Shown here piece after piece: positions 37,661 to 46,387 of a DNA stretch of 53,501 bases; within the stretch, counting starts at the first letter, position 1; the number at the start of each line of letters is the position of its first letter. The notes beneath the pieces were generated by a model. The model was given only the letters and a program-made list of their open reading frames with translations. It was not told where the DNA came from and made no database searches. A program made the position numbers and the translations under genes. This stretch comes from Bryobacteraceae bacterium. Its GTDB lineage: Bacteria > Acidobacteriota > Terriglobia > Bryobacterales > Bryobacteraceae. Location: positions 1 through 53,501 of the forward strand of contig JANWVO010000042.1 of assembly GCA_025056865.1 (NCBI GenBank), given 5' to 3'.

Positions 37661-39046
37661 ATGCCTGCCGCAATCGTCAACCTCGCCTACCTGCTGGCCT
37701 CGGTGCTGTTCATTTTCGCGCTGAAGGGGATGTCGCACCCGCGCACGGCGGTGCGGGGCAATCTGCTGGGCGCAGCCGGCATGCTGCTGGCCGTGGTGGT
37801 CACGGTGCTGGACCGGCGCATCGTGAGCTTCGAGATCATTGTGGCGGGCCTTGTGGCGGGAAGCGCCATCGGGGCGGTGCTCGCGCTGAAGATCCACATG
37901 ACGGCGATGCCGCAGATGGTGGCGCTGCTGAACGGCTTTGGCGGCGCGGCGTCGGCGCTGGTGGCGGGGGCGGCGCTGGTGGAGGCGCTCCACATGGGCG
38001 CCGCCATGGACATGCAGTTCAAGGTGTCCACGGCGCTGAGCGGCCTGATCGGCGGGGTGACGTTCCTCGGCAGCCTCGTCGCCTTCGGCAAGCTCCAGGA
38101 GCTGATCACGGGCGCCGCGGTGGTGTTCCCGGGCCGCCACGTGCTGAACGCGGTGGTGGCGGCGGCCAACGTGGCGCTGTGCGCTGCCGTGGTGATACGG
38201 CCCGAGGAGCTGCTGTTTTACTGGGCGCTGCTGGCGGCTTCGTGCGTGCTGGGCGTGCTGGCCACCATCGGCATTGGCGGTGCGGACATGCCGGTGGTGA
38301 TCTCGCTGCTGAACTCCTATTCCGGGCTGGCCGCGTGCGCCACGGGATTCGTGCTTCAGAACAACATGCTGATCATCGCCGGCTCGCTGGTGGGAGCGTC
38401 GGGCATCATCCTGACGCAGATCATGTGCAAGGCGATGAACCGCTCGCTGGCCAACGTGCTGTTCGGCGGCTTCGGCGCGCAGGCGGTGGCAAAGGGCGAT
38501 GACGTTTACAAGGGCAAGGTGAAGGCGGCTTCGGCCGAGGAGATCGCCATGGTGCTGGCCAATGCGCGCCGCGTGGCCATCGTGCCCGGCTACGGCATGG
38601 CGGTGAGCCAGGCGCAGCACGCGGTGCGCGCGCTTCAGCAACTGCTGGAGCAGCGGGGCGCGGAGGTCTTTTTCGCCATCCACCCGGTGGCGGGCCGCAT
38701 GCCGGGCCATATGAACGTGCTGCTGGCCGAGGCCGACGTGCCTTACGAGGCGCTGAAGGAGATGGACGAGGCCAATCCGCTGTTTCCGCAGACGGACGTC
38801 TCCATCGTGATCGGCGCCAACGACGTGGTGAACCCGCTGGCGCGCACGGATCCGAAGTCGCCGATCGCCGGCATGCCGATCCTGGACGTCGACCGCTCGC
38901 GCACCGTGGTCGTCATCAAGCGCAGCCTCAGCCCGGGCTTTGCCGGCATCCCCAACCCTCTTTTCGCCGCCGACAACACGCTGATGTTTTTCTCCGACGG
39001 GCAGAAGGCGGTCAACGACATCATCCAGGCCGTGAAAGAGATCTGA
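37661..39046 (+). CDS. pntB: NAD(P) transhydrogenase subunit beta
   Basis: The 461-residue protein has about nine N-terminal membrane helices (to roughly residue 260), then a soluble NADP-binding domain with IVPGYGMAVSQAQHAV, HPVAGRMPGHMNVLLAEA and GANDVVNPLAR. These are the classical dIII signatures. It forms the proton path and binds NADP(H). It is the last gene of the pnt operon. Confidence 0.95.
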   Translation: MPAAIVNLAYLLASVLFIFALKGMSHPRTAVRGNLLGAAGMLLAVVVTVLDRRIVSFEIIVAGLVAGSAIGAVLALKIHMTAMPQMVALLNGFGGAASALVAGAALVEALHMGAAMDMQFKVSTALSGLIGGVTFLGSLVAFGKLQELITGAAVVFPGRHVLNAVVAAANVALCAAVVIRPEELLFYWALLAASCVLGVLATIGIGGADMPVVISLLNSYSGLAACATGFVLQNNMLIIAGSLVGASGIILTQIMCKAMNRSLANVLFGGFGAQAVAKGDDVYKGKVKAASAEEIAMVLANARRVAIVPGYGMAVSQAQHAVRALQQLLEQRGAEVFFAIHPVAGRMPGHMNVLLAEADVPYEALKEMDEANPLFPQTDVSIVIGANDVVNPLARTDPKSPIAGMPILDVDRSRTVVVIKRSLSPGFAGIPNPLFAADNTLMFFSDGQKAVNDIIQAVKEI

Positions 39047-39350
39047 CGGCGCCGCGACGCCGGCTGTGCATCTGCGCGGCGGGCGTGTCCGAAGGCCTGG
39101 CGTGGCGGCGCCGGGCGCGCCTTCTTTCGAGGCTCTGCCGGACGATCTGAACGATCCGCGATACCGGCGCGGGCCACCGCGCCGGACCGCACCCTGCGCG
39201 CGCGACCGCGCGGGCGGAGCCGCCCCGCAACGGCTTTCCGGCGCGCGGAACCGCGCGGAATCAACTGGCCGCACAGCGAAGCAGAGGCGGATTTCGGACC
39301 CTTGACTCCGTCTCGGACTTCTGCACATATTCCCCGAAGGAGGTTCTTGC
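39047..39350. other. Gene-free GC-rich spacer with a promoter near its right end
   Basis: The 304 bases after pntB hold short GC-rich inverted repeats but no gene that I can support; a 79-codon frame at 39066-39305 has no family resemblance and no good SD. A promoter for the lipoprotein gene sits at 39302-39331. Confidence 0.5.
39302..39331 (+). promoter_or_regulatory. Candidate promoter of the lipoprotein gene
   Basis: TTGACT (39302-39307) and CATATT (39326-39331) are 18 bases apart. A strong SD, AAGGAGG (39337-39343), follows 7 bases before the ATG at 39351, so the leader would be very short. Confidence 0.5.
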
Positions 39351-40208
39351 ATGCGGCGATTGTGGCGCTGTGTTGTTCCTGTTGCGGCCGTAGTTGTTGC
39401 GTTCACTGGCGGCGGATGCAGCACTTCCAAAGGGCCGGCTCCGCCGAAGCCGGGCACGCCGCCGTTTTTCTGGGCTGCGGCGAAGAGCGCCTGGCAGAAG
39501 GGCGACTTCCAGGCGACGATGAAGAACCTGATGAGCATCATCGCCACCGAGAATGAATACACGCGCCGGGCCCAGATCTGGCAGGTGGTTCTGGACGCCG
39601 GCATGGCGCGCGGCGAGATGGAGTGGGCCGACATTCTCGACGAAGGCCGTCCGGCGGCGAAAGCCCGGGAGATCGACTTCCGCAAGCTGGCCAGCGACGC
39701 CCGCGCGCTCGCCGGCCAGAGCGCCATGCGCTTTGCCGACACCGGCCACAAGCTGATGCCCGCGCTCAGCGAAGAGGAAATCCTCCTGCCCTTCCCGATG
39801 CCGGACGCCAACCGGAACCGTCCGGTGGAGGTGGAGCGCATCGTCAAGGGCATTCTGCCCATGCCGGCCGAAGTCGAACGGCTTCACGGGCTGATGGTGC
39901 GCCGCGGCGTCGCGCTGAGCGTGATCGCCGCCGCCGATCCGGGAGGCGATTTCGAGAAGGCGAAGGCGCTGCTTTCGCAGCCGGAGCCGAAGGTGAAGCG
40001 CACCGATTTCCTGATGTACCTGGCGACGCAATTCACCGAAATCAGCCAGCTTTTTGCGCCGAAGAAGCTCGACCGCGCCGCCCGCGTGAAGCTGTTCCTC
40101 GACGAGGCCAAAGAGGCCCTGGCTGCCGTGCCGCCTTCGCCGGAGCGGACGAAATTGCAGAAGAAAATCGAGGAATACGAAAAGAAATTGCCGAAGATCC
40201 CGGCCTGA
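39351..40208 (+). CDS. Putative lipoprotein of unknown function
   Basis: I do not recognise a family in this 285-residue protein. It has a signal peptide with a lipobox-like end (FTGGGCS, Cys24 as likely lipidated residue) and then a mostly helical, Lys/Glu/Ala-rich body. Pairs of helices beginning FFWAAAKSAWQKGDFQATM hint at TPR-like repeats, and the C-terminus (KKIEEYEKKLPK) is coiled-coil-like. It probably sits at the membrane facing the periplasm. It has its own promoter and is followed by a long palindrome, so it is likely monocistronic. Confidence 0.8.
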   Translation: MRRLWRCVVPVAAVVVAFTGGGCSTSKGPAPPKPGTPPFFWAAAKSAWQKGDFQATMKNLMSIIATENEYTRRAQIWQVVLDAGMARGEMEWADILDEGRPAAKAREIDFRKLASDARALAGQSAMRFADTGHKLMPALSEEEILLPFPMPDANRNRPVEVERIVKGILPMPAEVERLHGLMVRRGVALSVIAAADPGGDFEKAKALLSQPEPKVKRTDFLMYLATQFTEISQLFAPKKLDRAARVKLFLDEAKEALAAVPPSPERTKLQKKIEEYEKKLPKIPA

Positions 40209-40229
40209 AATCCTCCGGGTGTTTCTCCG

Positions 40230-40257
40230 GCGGCGGCCGCGCCGGCGCGGCCGCCGC
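40230..40257. terminator. Perfect 28-bp palindrome downstream of the lipoprotein gene
   Basis: Fourteen bases on each side of 40243/40244 are exact reverse complements (GCGGCGGCCGCGCC and its partner), followed by TTCTGCTTTCT. It begins 22 bases after the lipoprotein stop and would form a very stable hairpin in RNA. It probably serves as a terminator for the lipoprotein gene, and perhaps also for the convergent DUF1080 gene. Confidence 0.5.
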
Positions 40258-40385
40258 TTCTGCTTTCTGCGCGGGGCGGGCGGGCCTGCGCGCCGCGGCC
40301 TGCTCCGCCGGCGAGGGGCGCCCGCGGCGGCAGGCGGCAGCCGGACTGCCGCCGGGCAGCACCTGGCTGCGGCGGGGAACGGAGG

Positions 40386-41003
40386 CTATTTCGTCTCTTT
40401 CGGCAGCCGCTTGTAGTAGAGGTTGCGGTAGTAGGTGGTGGACTGGGGATCGTGCCCCTGGAGGGCGAGCCATCCCTTCGTGTAGGTGTTTTTCTCGTCC
40501 ACGTAGTCCGTGATCACCCGGTCATTCACCTTGATCACGATGTGGTTGCCCCGGACGATGATGTGCTGCGTGCCCCATTCGCCGGGCTTTGTCGGGCTTT
40601 CGAAGTTCTTGTGGAAGTTGTAGAGGCTGCCCGTCTTCACCGGATCCTTGTGGGTGGCGTTCACCTGCGCCTCGTATCCTTTGGGCCAGCCCGGCTCGAA
40701 GGCGGCGCGGAAGTACATTCCGGAATTGCTTCCGTCGGTGACCTTGAAATCCGCCTTGAATTCGCAGTCCTCGCACTCCTCGACCATCCAGAAAAGATGG
40801 CTGCGGTAGCCGGTGGTCCTGATGGCCGGCTGGCCGTCCTCGATGACCACCTGCCAGGCCTGCGGGTTTTCATTCGCCTTCCAGCCGTCGAGGTTCCGGC
40901 CGTTGAACATCGGCACCCACTCGCCGGTTCTGATCTGCGGCTGCTGCGCGAGGCAGGCTGCTGCCAGGGTGCCCAGCAGCAGGAGTCCGTTGAGCATCTT
41001 CAT
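40386..41003 (-). CDS. Secreted DUF1080 (3-keto-disaccharide hydrolase-type) protein
   Basis: The 205-residue protein has a signal peptide (MKMLNGLLLLGTLAAACLAQ) and the DUF1080 pattern: FNGRNLDGWK near the start, SGMYFRA in the middle, and GWLALQGHDPQSTTYYRNLYYKRL at the end. The domain is a concanavalin-like beta sandwich; characterised members cleave 3-keto-glycosides in the periplasm. ATG 41003 was chosen, with ATG 41012 three codons upstream as an alternative; neither has a clear SD. It is convergent with the lipoprotein gene. Confidence 0.88.
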   Translation of the reverse strand: MKMLNGLLLLGTLAAACLAQQPQIRTGEWVPMFNGRNLDGWKANENPQAWQVVIEDGQPAIRTTGYRSHLFWMVEECEDCEFKADFKVTDGSNSGMYFRAAFEPGWPKGYEAQVNATHKDPVKTGSLYNFHKNFESPTKPGEWGTQHIIVRGNHIVIKVNDRVITDYVDEKNTYTKGWLALQGHDPQSTTYYRNLYYKRLPKETK

Positions 41004-41104
41004 GGCCGTCATTCTATGCGAACCCGGGCCAGGGCTGCTGTCCGCGGAAGAGGCGCTAAAGAATTTTTCCCGGAATTCCGTATATTGAGGCAGAGGTGCT
41101 TGCG

Positions 41105-41749
41105 ATGAACTGGAAACCCTCGATCTTTGTCTCGACCCTGGCCCTGTCGCTCGCTGGGGGGTGCTTTGGCTGGCAGCCGCCCGCCGTCCAGATGGAGGTG
41201 GTTGCGACCGGGCGCGGCAATTTTGTCGCCTGGCCTGCGGGAATGCTTGAGCGCGGCGACGCCGAGCAGATTGCCGCCCAGGCTGAGAATGATCTGGCAA
41301 CGACGGGACGGATTGCCAGCAGCACGTCCCAGGACCTGGTGATCAAGACCAAGAGCTCACCCCCGAGGAAGAAGGCTCCGGACAGGAGCGTCGAGGGCGG
41401 CGCGCAGCCGAGGCTCTCTGCGAACGGCAGGTCTGCGCCGTCCGGCGAGGGTGGGCGCCCTGTCATCCAGCCGATGCAGCTTCAGATTTCGGGTCAGGCA
41501 TGCAGGGGAGTGGCGTCGACGTGCACCAACGCGGAAGGTGCGCCCTGCCAGCCGGGCCAGCCGGGCTGCCGCTGCGGGTGCATGAATCCGCTGCCGCCCG
41601 GGGCCGCCGCCATGGAGGCAGCGCGCAGCAAGCGCGACGGGGTGATTGTTTTCGTCATCGCCCCGTCTGAGGATGCCATCGAAGAATTCGCCCGGATGAG
41701 CCTCGAGCGCCTGAGGAGACCCTATTTTCTGAAGGTGAGTCCGTTGTGA
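41105..41749 (+). CDS. Exported Cys-rich hypothetical protein
   Basis: I do not recognise this 214-residue protein. It has a signal sequence (about residues 1-20, ending LAGGC) that could be processed by signal peptidase I or II. A low-complexity basic/Pro/Ser middle part follows, then a Cys-rich segment with C-x6-C-x7-C-x6-C-x-C-x-C spacing near residues 133-160. A short alpha/beta end (VIVFVIAPSEDAIEEFARMSLERL) closes it. The ATG at 41105 lies 8 bases after GAGG. Disulfides or a metal site outside the cytoplasm are plausible but unproven. Confidence 0.7.
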   Translation: MNWKPSIFVSTLALSLAGGCFGWQPPAVQMEVVATGRGNFVAWPAGMLERGDAEQIAAQAENDLATTGRIASSTSQDLVIKTKSSPPRKKAPDRSVEGGAQPRLSANGRSAPSGEGGRPVIQPMQLQISGQACRGVASTCTNAEGAPCQPGQPGCRCGCMNPLPPGAAAMEAARSKRDGVIVFVIAPSEDAIEEFARMSLERLRRPYFLKVSPL

Positions 41750-41812
41750 TCGACCCCGATCCCGGATCCTGCACAACCTGAACAGACGCGCCGCCGGGAA
41801 AGGAACCCCTGG

Positions 41813-41842
41813 GCACGGGAGGCGCGAAGGTGCCTCCCGTGC
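41813..41842. terminator. Perfect 11-bp hairpin between convergent genes
   Basis: GCACGGGAGGC pairs exactly with GCCTCCCGTGC around an 8-base loop. It lies between the stops of the Cys-rich protein gene and the NDH-2 gene, so it likely terminates both. It shares the GCACGGG(G)AGG word with the hairpin at 4397-4434. No U-tract. Confidence 0.6.
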
Positions 41843-41855
41843 GGAAGCGGGCCCT

Positions 41856-43190
41856 TCAGGAGCTGGCCCGCATTCCCGTCTCTTCCACCCGTGCTTCCTT
41901 CGGCACGTCCACCGCCTCGCCGGTGATCAGCCGCGCCCGTGGATTGAAGGTGATGTACTTCAGGGCCCACTGCAACAGGACGAGCAGCCGGTTCTGATAG
42001 CCGATCAGGTACACGATGTGCACGAAGAGCCAGGCCAGCCAGGCCAGGATGCCGCCGAAGCGCAGAGGCCCGAACCAGGCAACGGCCGCATGGCGGCCGA
42101 TGACGGCGAGACTCCCCTTGTCGCGGTAACGGAAGCGCCGCGGCGGCTGTCCGCGCAACCGGCGCTGAATCTCCACGGCAACAAACCTGCCCATCTGAAT
42201 GGCGGCGGGCGCCACTCCGGGCACCTGCCTGCCGTCCTGTTCCACATGCGCGAGGTCGCCTGCAACGAAGATCTCCGGGTAGCCCGGAAGACTGAGGTCC
42301 TCGTTGACGTAAACTGCGCCCCGGCGGTCGAGCTGGGCCCCGGTTTCTTCGGCCAGAATGTGGCTGAGCCCGGAGGCGCGGACGCCGGCAGCCCAAAGGA
42401 CGGTCCTCGCGCCGATCCACTCCCGCCGGCCATCCCGAAGCTGCACCCAGACTCCGCGGTCCGTGATCTCCTGCACGCGGACGCCACATCTCGGGCGGAC
42501 GCCCAGCCCGATGAGGTGGCGCTCGGCCTTGCGCGAAAGCTCTTCCGGGTAGGCACCCAGAACCCGATCGCCTGCATCCAGCAGCAGGATGCGAGCGCGT
42601 TCGGGCTGAATATTACGAAAGTCGTTTCGGAGGGTCTTTCGGGCGATTTCGGCCAGAGCGCCGGCCAGCTCCACTCCTGTTGGCCCGCCTCCAACTATGA
42701 CAAAAGTAAGCCATTCGGTTTGCCTTTCCGGATCCGACTCGCGTTCCGCCCCCTCGAAAGCGGCCAGGATATGCGCCCGCATGGCGGTGGCATCCTCGAT
42801 GGTCTTCAGCCCCGGGGCGCGGGCCTGCCACTCATTCCTACCAAAGTAGTCATTTTCGGCCCCTGTGGCAATGACCAAATAGTCGTAGGAAACAAAGCCG
42901 TTTTCGAGTAGGACCTTCCTTTCGCGGGGATTCAGGCCGACGACCTCTCCCATGAACACCCGGGCATTTTTCTGCTTTCGTAGTATTCGCCGCAGCGGAC
43001 TGGCGATGTCCGAGGGGGACAGGGCTCCAGTGGCCACCTGGTACAGCAGTGGCTGAAAAAGATGGAAGTTCCTCCGGTCGATGAGGGTCACCCTGACGGG
43101 CGCATGGCGCAGGGCGCGGGCAGCGTGGAGGCCCGCGAAACCGCCCCCTACAATGACTACCTCTGTAGTGCACGAATGCCCGGGTTCCAA
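41856..43190 (-). CDS. ndh: Type II NADH dehydrogenase (NDH-2)
   Basis: The 444-residue flavoprotein has two dinucleotide-binding motifs, VVIVGGGFAGLHAAR at about 11-25 for FAD and FVIVGGGPTGVELAG near 165 for NADH. It also has the NDH-2 blocks FQPLLYQVATGALSP, FVAGDLAHV and VAPAAIQMGR. C-terminal hydrophobic segments (GGILAWLAWLFVHIVYLIGY) would anchor it to the membrane. It passes electrons from NADH to quinone without pumping protons. The start is TTG at 43190, supported by AGGAGG 6 bases upstream. Confidence 0.92.
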   Translation of the reverse strand: MEPGHSCTTEVVIVGGGFAGLHAARALRHAPVRVTLIDRRNFHLFQPLLYQVATGALSPSDIASPLRRILRKQKNARVFMGEVVGLNPRERKVLLENGFVSYDYLVIATGAENDYFGRNEWQARAPGLKTIEDATAMRAHILAAFEGAERESDPERQTEWLTFVIVGGGPTGVELAGALAEIARKTLRNDFRNIQPERARILLLDAGDRVLGAYPEELSRKAERHLIGLGVRPRCGVRVQEITDRGVWVQLRDGRREWIGARTVLWAAGVRASGLSHILAEETGAQLDRRGAVYVNEDLSLPGYPEIFVAGDLAHVEQDGRQVPGVAPAAIQMGRFVAVEIQRRLRGQPPRRFRYRDKGSLAVIGRHAAVAWFGPLRFGGILAWLAWLFVHIVYLIGYQNRLLVLLQWALKYITFNPRARLITGEAVDVPKEARVEETGMRASS

Positions 43191-43623
43191 GAGAGTCCTC
43201 CTGTACGCTTGGATGCTCCCGGGGTCCTTTCGGGCGCCGGTCTCCTGCTGGCGCAGCCGGACAAGGCCTTCCGGGCGGGAAAAGCCGGCCCGCTGGCGGT
43301 CTCAGAGACCGGAAGCAGCACCTTCCCAGGCCGAACGCTGAGCGAGTCCGCCGTCCTCCGCGGTGCCTGCCGGGGCATGCGCGACCCCTCGGGTGCGGAC
43401 TGACTGGCATGGAGCCGAGAGAAGTGGCATGCGCTTTCTTCACGTGTAGGATTCAGTCTCCGGACGTCCCTCGGACTGCCGGCTCCGACGCGGACGGTGC
43501 TGGAACGAGGTTCCGCTTCGCACGGACTGCCGGCCGGTTCCTTCCCAGCGGAAGTGCCCGAGGGGATCGCCCCCGGCGCGGCGCACCGGAGGCGGCGGGG
43601 AGTAACCTGATCGGAGAGGGAGC
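43191..43623. other. Intergenic spacer without recognisable gene
   Basis: The 433 bases lie between the divergent NDH-2 and TrmJ-like genes. I see only the two ribosome binding sites (AGGAGG for the TTG start on the left, GAGAGGGAG for the ATG on the right) and short open frames without family resemblance. No clear promoter pair stands out. Confidence 0.45.
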
Positions 43624-44358
43624 ATGGAGCCGGACGCCAAACAGCGCCTTGCGATCGTCCTGATCGAGTCCCGCAATCCGCTCAACATCGGCGCTGCCGC
43701 CCGCGCGATGAGCAATTTCGGCTTTTTCGATCTCCGCCTGGTGCGCCCCTACTCGGTGGCATTCGAGGAGGCGGTGAGCGCGGTGGGAGCGGCAGAGTTG
43801 CTGAAGAGCGCCCGCGTTTTCGAGGACGTTTCTGCCGCGGTGGCCGACTGTTCGCTGGTCGTAGGGGCCACAGGCGTGGGCCACCGCGTTTTCGAGCATC
43901 CGCTGCACCGGCTGGAGCGCGCCGGGCGGCTTCTGCGGCGGCATGTGCAGACGGCGCGGGCGGCCATCCTGTTTGGCAGCGAGAAGTTCGGCCTATCGAA
44001 CGCGGACATTTCGCACTGCCACTGGCTGCTGCATATCCCGACGCGCGCCGAGCATGACTCCATGAATCTCGGCCAGGCAGTGGCGGTGACGTTGTATGAA
44101 CTGAGCCGCTCCCCGGCGGCCGCCCGGCGGCTGCCGCAGGCGGCGGGCCTGGCGACGGAAGAAGAGCTGGAGCGGCTGGGCGGATTGTGGGAGCAGGCGC
44201 TTGCACAGTCGGGCTACTGCGACTTCGGGAAGGAAAAATCGGCCCGGGACAAGCTGCGCCGCCTGCTGCGCCGCCTTTCGGTGAGTTCGCGCGATGCGGC
44301 GATTCTTGCGGGGATGCTGCGGCAGATTCTCTGGAAGCTGGACTCCGGCGGGCGGTGA
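43624..44358 (+). CDS. TrmJ-like SPOUT tRNA/rRNA methyltransferase
   Basis: The 244-residue protein has the SPOUT motifs of the TrmJ branch: IVLIESRNPLNIGAAARAMSNFGF (motif 1), AILFGSEKFGLSNADISHCHWLLHIPT (motif 2) and SMNLGQAVAVTLYEL (motif 3, trefoil-knot SAM site). TrmJ makes 2'-O-methyl at position 32 of tRNA. The C-terminal 80 residues are helical and basic. It precedes the small HMA-like gene by 16 bases, and all three genes to mscS run in the same direction. Confidence 0.9.
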   Translation: MEPDAKQRLAIVLIESRNPLNIGAAARAMSNFGFFDLRLVRPYSVAFEEAVSAVGAAELLKSARVFEDVSAAVADCSLVVGATGVGHRVFEHPLHRLERAGRLLRRHVQTARAAILFGSEKFGLSNADISHCHWLLHIPTRAEHDSMNLGQAVAVTLYELSRSPAAARRLPQAAGLATEEELERLGGLWEQALAQSGYCDFGKEKSARDKLRRLLRRLSVSSRDAAILAGMLRQILWKLDSGGR

Positions 44359-44374
44359 TATTCTGGCAATTGCG

Positions 44375-44614
44375 ATGTCGAAGACGGAATTGCGCTTCGA
44401 ATTCCTGAAGCCATTTGAGGACGCATGGGCCGAAGCCATTCAGCGGCTGCATGGGGTTTACGGGTTCCATGCGATCCGGCTTGCGCCGGACCTGGCCGGC
44501 CTCACGGTCGTCTACGACGCCTCGCGGCTGACGCCCGACGACGTCGAGCATGAGCTCCGCATGGCGGGCCTGCCGGTGCGCCGGGCCGCTGCGCATGCGG
44601 TCCATCCGTCATGA
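44375..44614 (+). CDS. HMA-like mini-protein lacking the CxxC metal site
   Basis: This 79-residue protein has the beta-alpha-beta pattern of a heavy-metal-associated fold: TELRFEFLKPF, AEAIQRLHGVYGFHAI, LTVVYDASRLTPDDVEHEL, AGLPV. It contains no cysteine, so it cannot bind metal the usual way and may act as a small interaction domain. ATG 44375 was chosen at the family-like start. Its stop overlaps the mscS start (ATGA), which suggests coupled translation with the channel. Assignment to the HMA superfamily is by pattern only. Confidence 0.7.
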   Translation: MSKTELRFEFLKPFEDAWAEAIQRLHGVYGFHAIRLAPDLAGLTVVYDASRLTPDDVEHELRMAGLPVRRAAAHAVHPS

Positions 44615-45744
44615 GCCTTGCGCTGAACCTGTTTGATTTCTCCGCCGGCTGGCATCCGGCATGGCGCTTCGCGCTGGTGCTGGGAATTGGCGCGGCGGCG
44701 CTGGCGCTCACCGTCTGGATCGGCCTGCGGGCGCTGCACAAGCTGGCGCAGCGCACGAGCACGACGCTGGATGACGAGCTGATCGGCGCGCTGCGCTGGC
44801 CGGCGCAGTGGACCGCGCTGGCGGTCGCGCTGATGGTCGCGCTCAAGGACATCGAGGAGCGCCATCTTTCGCGCACGCTGGAGTACAGGCTCACGGTGCT
44901 GGTGGCGGCGCTGATCATCGTGCCGCTCACCATCGCCGTTTCGCGCGCTTCCATCATCCTGCTCCGCTACGCCCTGTCGCGCAGCGCCACCGGGTGGCAT
45001 GTGACGACGCTGACAGCGGCCAGCATCCGCATCCTGTGGGCGATCCCCGGCCTGCTGGTGATCCTGAACCTGCTGGACATCTCGCTGGCCCCCGCGCTGA
45101 CGGCCCTCGGCGTGGGCGGCATCGCCGTCAGCCTGGCGCTGAAGGACACGCTCGCCAACCTTTTCTCCGGCTTCTACATTTCCATGGCGGGCAACATCCA
45201 CAAAGGCGACTACATCAAGCTGGACTCCGGGCAGGAGGGCTTTGTGGAGGACGTCACGTGGCGCATCACCACGCTGCGGACGCTCCAGAACAACCTGGTG
45301 GTGATACCGAACTCGAAGCTCAGCGAAGCGCTCGTCACCAACTACACCTACCCGGAGCCCCGCATGGCGCTGCCCATTCCGATCAGCGTCCCCTACAGCG
45401 CGGATGTCGACCACGTGGAGCGCATCGTCCTCGAGGAGGTCGAGGCGGCGGCGGGCCTGGAGGGGCTGCTCATGGATCCGCCTCCGGTGGTGCGCTTCAA
45501 TCCCGGCTTTGGCGACTGGGCCCTCAACCTGACGCTGATCGTGCATGTGTCCGACTTCACGAAGCAGTTCCCGGTGCAGGACGCGCTGCGCCGCCGGATC
45601 CTGGCGCGGTTCCGGCGCGAGGGGATCCAGATACCGTTCCCGGTCCGCACGGTGGATCTGCCGCCGGGCTCGCTGAAGCGCGCTCTGGAGGCCGGGGGCG
45701 TGGCGGACCGGCCGGAGCCAGCGGGCGGCGGAAGCCGCGTTTGA
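44611..45744 (+). CDS. MscS-family mechanosensitive channel
   Basis: The 377-residue protein has several N-terminal membrane helices, then the MscS pore-lining helix and beta domain: ALTALGVGGIAVSLALKDTLANLFSGFYI, KGDYIKL, VEDVTWRITTLRTLQNNLVVIPNSKL and TNYTYPEPR. It would open under membrane tension to release solutes. The start overlaps the small HMA-like gene by 4 bases. The stop overlaps the -35 box of the rpmH promoter. Confidence 0.93.
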   Translation: MSLALNLFDFSAGWHPAWRFALVLGIGAAALALTVWIGLRALHKLAQRTSTTLDDELIGALRWPAQWTALAVALMVALKDIEERHLSRTLEYRLTVLVAALIIVPLTIAVSRASIILLRYALSRSATGWHVTTLTAASIRILWAIPGLLVILNLLDISLAPALTALGVGGIAVSLALKDTLANLFSGFYISMAGNIHKGDYIKLDSGQEGFVEDVTWRITTLRTLQNNLVVIPNSKLSEALVTNYTYPEPRMALPIPISVPYSADVDHVERIVLEEVEAAAGLEGLLMDPPPVVRFNPGFGDWALNLTLIVHVSDFTKQFPVQDALRRRILARFRREGIQIPFPVRTVDLPPGSLKRALEAGGVADRPEPAGGGSRV

Positions 45745-45770
45745 CACTGTTTCCCCGCGCTCCCTATACT
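45741..45770 (+). promoter_or_regulatory. Sigma70-type promoter of the rpmH operon
   Basis: A perfect TTGACA (45741-45746) is followed after 18 bases by TATACT (45765-45770). The -35 box overlaps the mscS stop codon. The leader contains a small hairpin, CGCCCCC/GGGGGCG at 45778-45794, which could influence L34 expression. No DnaA-box cluster is seen here. Confidence 0.75.
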
Positions 45771-45858
45771 GGAATTTCGCCCCCACGGGGGGCGGCAACT
45801 CTTACTGTGCCCGTCGGCCGCGCACTGGCGCCGGGCGTCTGACCTTCAGGACCTACCC

Positions 45859-46032
45859 ATGCCAAAGAGAACGTTTCAGCCGAACAATCGCCGGCGCGCG
45901 AAGACCCACGGTTTCCGCGCCCGGATGAAGACCAAGAACGGGCGCGCCGTGCTGGCGCGGCGGCGGGCGCGCGGCCGCTGGAAGCTGACCGTCAGTGACG
46001 AACGGGCCGTCCGCTACGCCAAGCGGAAGTAG
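45859..46032 (+). CDS. rpmH: 50S ribosomal protein L34
   Basis: The 57-residue basic protein reads [20 protein letters not shown] and continues with [19 protein letters not shown], the L34 pattern. It is slightly longer than the usual 44-47 residues because of a C-terminal extension ([16 protein letters not shown]). AGGA lies 7 bases before the ATG. The rnpA start lies inside its 3' end. Confidence 0.96.
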   Translation: MPKRTFQPNNRRRAKTHGFRARMKTKNGRAVLARRRARGRWKLTVSDERAVRYAKRK

Positions 46033-46387
46033 CGGGGGCAGCCGCGGGCGCGAGCGCTTTCCGCGGTCGAAGCGTCTGACCCGGTCCGCCGAATTCCGGC
46101 AGGTCTATGATCGAGGCACCCGCGTCGTGAGCCCTTATTTCGTGGCCTTCTGCTGGCAGAGCGGCAGCGGGGAGGCGCGCGTGGGCTTCACTGCCCCGCG
46201 CTCATTGGGGAAGGCCGTCGTGCGCAACCGCATGCGGCGCCGTCTTCGCGAGACGGTCCGCCGGCGGCTCTGGCGTGTCGCGCCCGGCTGGTGGATCGTA
46301 TTCAACCTTCGCAAGGCCTGTCTGGACGCGCCGCAGGCGGAGCTGGACGCCGCCGTGGAAAGGGTGGTCTCGCAATGCGCGGCCTGA
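45995..46387 (+). CDS. rnpA: Ribonuclease P protein component
   Basis: The 130-residue protein has the RnpA core: [44 protein letters not shown] (the RNR motif that contacts precursor tRNA) and a C-terminal helix. It supports the catalytic RNA in 5' tRNA maturation. No ATG, GTG or TTG stands in frame between GTG 45995 and the core, so this start is the best choice; it overlaps rpmH by 38 bases and adds a Gly/Ser-rich N-terminal extension. The last 13 bases overlap yidD. Confidence 0.92.
   Translation: MTNGPSATPSGSSGGSRGRERFPRSKRLTRSAEFRQVYDRGTRVVSPYFVAFCWQSGSGEARVGFTAPRSLGKAVVRNRMRRRLRETVRRRLWRVAPGWWIVFNLRKACLDAPQAELDAAVERVVSQCAA

Noticed and set aside
39066-39305. 79-codon frame in the spacer after pntB
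   Set aside because: No SD, Arg/Pro-rich composition and no resemblance to a family.
43409-43663. 84-codon frame before the TrmJ-like gene
   Set aside because: It overlaps the true start region out of frame, and no family resemblance or good SD supports it.
45745-45858. Replication origin upstream of rpmH
   Set aside because: rpmH often neighbours dnaA and oriC, but here mscS lies upstream, and no TTATCCACA-type boxes or AT-rich unwinding stretch are present.
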